Of a stretch of DNA of 64,000 nt, positions 63,415 through 64,000 are shown piece by piece. Each line of letters opens with the position of its first letter. Position 1 is the first letter of the stretch. The position numbers and the translations under genes are program-made. The stretch is from Tetrahymena elliotti 4EA (lineage: Eukaryota > Ciliophora > Oligohymenophorea > Hymenostomatida > Tetrahymenidae): assembly GCA_000231825.2 (NCBI GenBank), contig JH720300.1, positions 230,253 through 294,252 of the forward strand, written 5' to 3'. Below the pieces are notes generated by a model. The model was not told where the DNA came from. It did not search any database and was given only the letters and a program-made list of their open reading frames with translations.

Positions 63415-63576
63415 ACATTACTTACCAAGCTGAATTATCAATTATTAAGGGTAGCGGGTTAGGATGGAGTTGTTAATGGTATGAAGATTTCTGAAATACC
63501 TTATTGTTTTTCCTTTGTAAAAACCAAGGTATCACATCTTCTGCAGAGGAAGATTAACACTATGTACTGTTTAAAC
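63415..63576 (+). pseudogene. Degenerate U1 snRNA copy
   Basis: The segment aligns along its whole length with the intact U1 genes. ATTACTTACCAAGC corresponds to the 5' end, GGGTAGCGGGTTAGGATGGAG to loop I and its 3' flank, GAAATACCTTATTGTT to the region before stem-loop III, and CTGCAGAGGAAGA to the Sm-to-3'-hairpin junction. Many C/G positions have changed to A/T. The CATTGCAC loop II is lost, the CCCCGTGCGGGG hairpin is replaced, and the Sm site AATTTCTG is now ATCTTCTG-like. The promoter elements are missing too. It is most likely a U1 pseudogene, although the 5' splice-site recognition sequence ACTTACC is still intact. Confidence 0.8.
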
Positions 63577-63891
63577 TAAAAAATCCTTATTTAATCAAAT
63601 TAATTTATATAGATATAACTACTTATGATTTTATAATTTATATAGGTTTGTTTTAATGAAGATATTATTAGCTTTGATAAAATCTTATTATTTACATTTT
63701 TATTATGTCTAAATTATTTTATTTCATAATAAATCAAAAATGAAATGTAGAATTTATTTTTTTAAATATAAAATTTTATTTTTTGTTTTTTAAATAGAAA
63801 CATAATTATTTAATATAAAATCAGAATTTATTATTGTTTGTCATGTTTAATTAATTTTTGAGATTTCACTTATAATAATTAAATTAATCCG
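63577..63891. other. Spacer between degenerate U1 and U1 copy 3
   Basis: About 315 AT-rich bases. The last 60 or so (from about 63840) resemble the sequence upstream of U1 copy 2, which shows that the duplicated unit extends beyond the promoter. No other feature was seen. Confidence 0.5.
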
Positions 63892-63928
63892 AACCCATAA
63901 AATATAAAAAATTAATTAATTATATAAT
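63892..63928 (+). promoter_or_regulatory. U1 copy 3 promoter: PSE-like element and TATA box
   Basis: AACCCATAAAA at 63892-63902 and TATATAAT at 63921-63928, again 61 and 32 bases before the start of the RNA. Confidence 0.75.
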
Positions 63929-63952
63929 AAGAAGAGCTTTGCCAAACGAAAG

Positions 63953-64000
63953 ACTTTACTTACCTGGCTGGAGTTAGCTATCGATCATGAAGGGTAGCGG
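63953..64000 (+). ncRNA. U1 spliceosomal snRNA, copy 3, cut by the window end
   Basis: The first 48 bases of a U1 gene, identical to copies 1 and 2 over this length, including ACTTACCTGG and the GATCATGAAG loop. The remainder lies outside the window, so intactness cannot be judged. The promoter matches copy 2. Confidence 0.88.

Noticed and set aside
1..64000. Reading TGA as Trp or Cys throughout (as in some other ciliates)
   Set aside because: All confident genes (CDPK, SPRY, beta-helix, both cathepsins, scramblase, PAS membrane protein) end at TGA at the expected domain end and have none inside. The two exceptions are reported separately.
1..64000. tRNA genes, CRISPR arrays, telomere repeats, chromosome-breakage sequence, transposase genes
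   Set aside because: Looked for by eye. No tRNA B-box-like GGTTCGAATCC, no spaced direct-repeat array, no GGGGTT/CCCCAA runs, no TAAACCAACCTCTTT and no integrase or DDE motifs were found. A program search would be needed to exclude weak cases.

Overview
The window looks like macronuclear-type DNA of an oligohymenophorean ciliate, most like Tetrahymena. It is extremely AT-rich. Every convincing reading frame uses TAA and TAG as sense codons (glutamine) and ends at TGA. Introns are short GTA...TAG types. The gene families are typical of that lineage: CDPK, TmcB/TmcC-like PAS membrane proteins, repeat-rich secreted membrane proteins, one-repeat-per-exon LRR proteins and cathepsin-L paralogues. 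The species name is an inference from these traits.

Layout. 1-1.4 kb: the 5' part of an LRR gene on the minus strand that runs off the left edge. 2.0-7.6 kb (minus): a multi-exon importin-7/8-type karyopherin, with an unexplained less AT-rich patch in one intron. 7.6-9.1 kb (minus): exons of a further unidentified gene whose border with the karyopherin is unresolved. 9.6-10.6 kb (+): a probable nuclear protein with an NLS and a helix-turn-helix-like segment. 12.2-15.8 kb (+): a complete 11-exon, 759-residue calcium-dependent protein kinase. 17.0-18.6 kb (minus): a coiled-coil/SPRY protein. 21.0-26.2 kb (+): a 1513-residue secreted beta-helix membrane protein. 27.3-31.4 kb (+): a single-exon 1375-residue Asn/Gln/Ser-rich protein. 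32.8-40.1 kb (+): a TmcB/TmcC-like PAS membrane protein. 41.6-51.2 kb: two cathepsin-L-like proteases (+) flanking a phospholipid scramblase (+), a two-domain fluoride exporter (minus), a truncated SLC35F-like membrane protein (+) and a small Cys-rich frame containing a TGA. 53.3-53.6 kb (+): a tiny secreted cystine-knot-like peptide. 54.2-58.5 kb (+): a second LRR gene with one repeat per exon. 59.5-64.0 kb: a U1 snRNA cluster with two full copies, one degenerate copy and one copy cut by the right edge. Minus-strand LRR-like fragments lie between the copies.

Genes appear monocistronic, each with its own AT-rich flanks, and nothing suggests operons. The clearest regulatory signals are the paired upstream element (about -61) and TATA box (about -32) in front of the three intact U1 genes. 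Exon coordinates for the CDPK, SPRY, beta-helix, protease, scramblase and most TmcB exons were checked by reading-frame phase. Those of the karyopherin and LRR genes are approximate. No tRNA, rRNA, CRISPR array, transposase, telomere repeat or canonical chromosome-breakage sequence was recognised.
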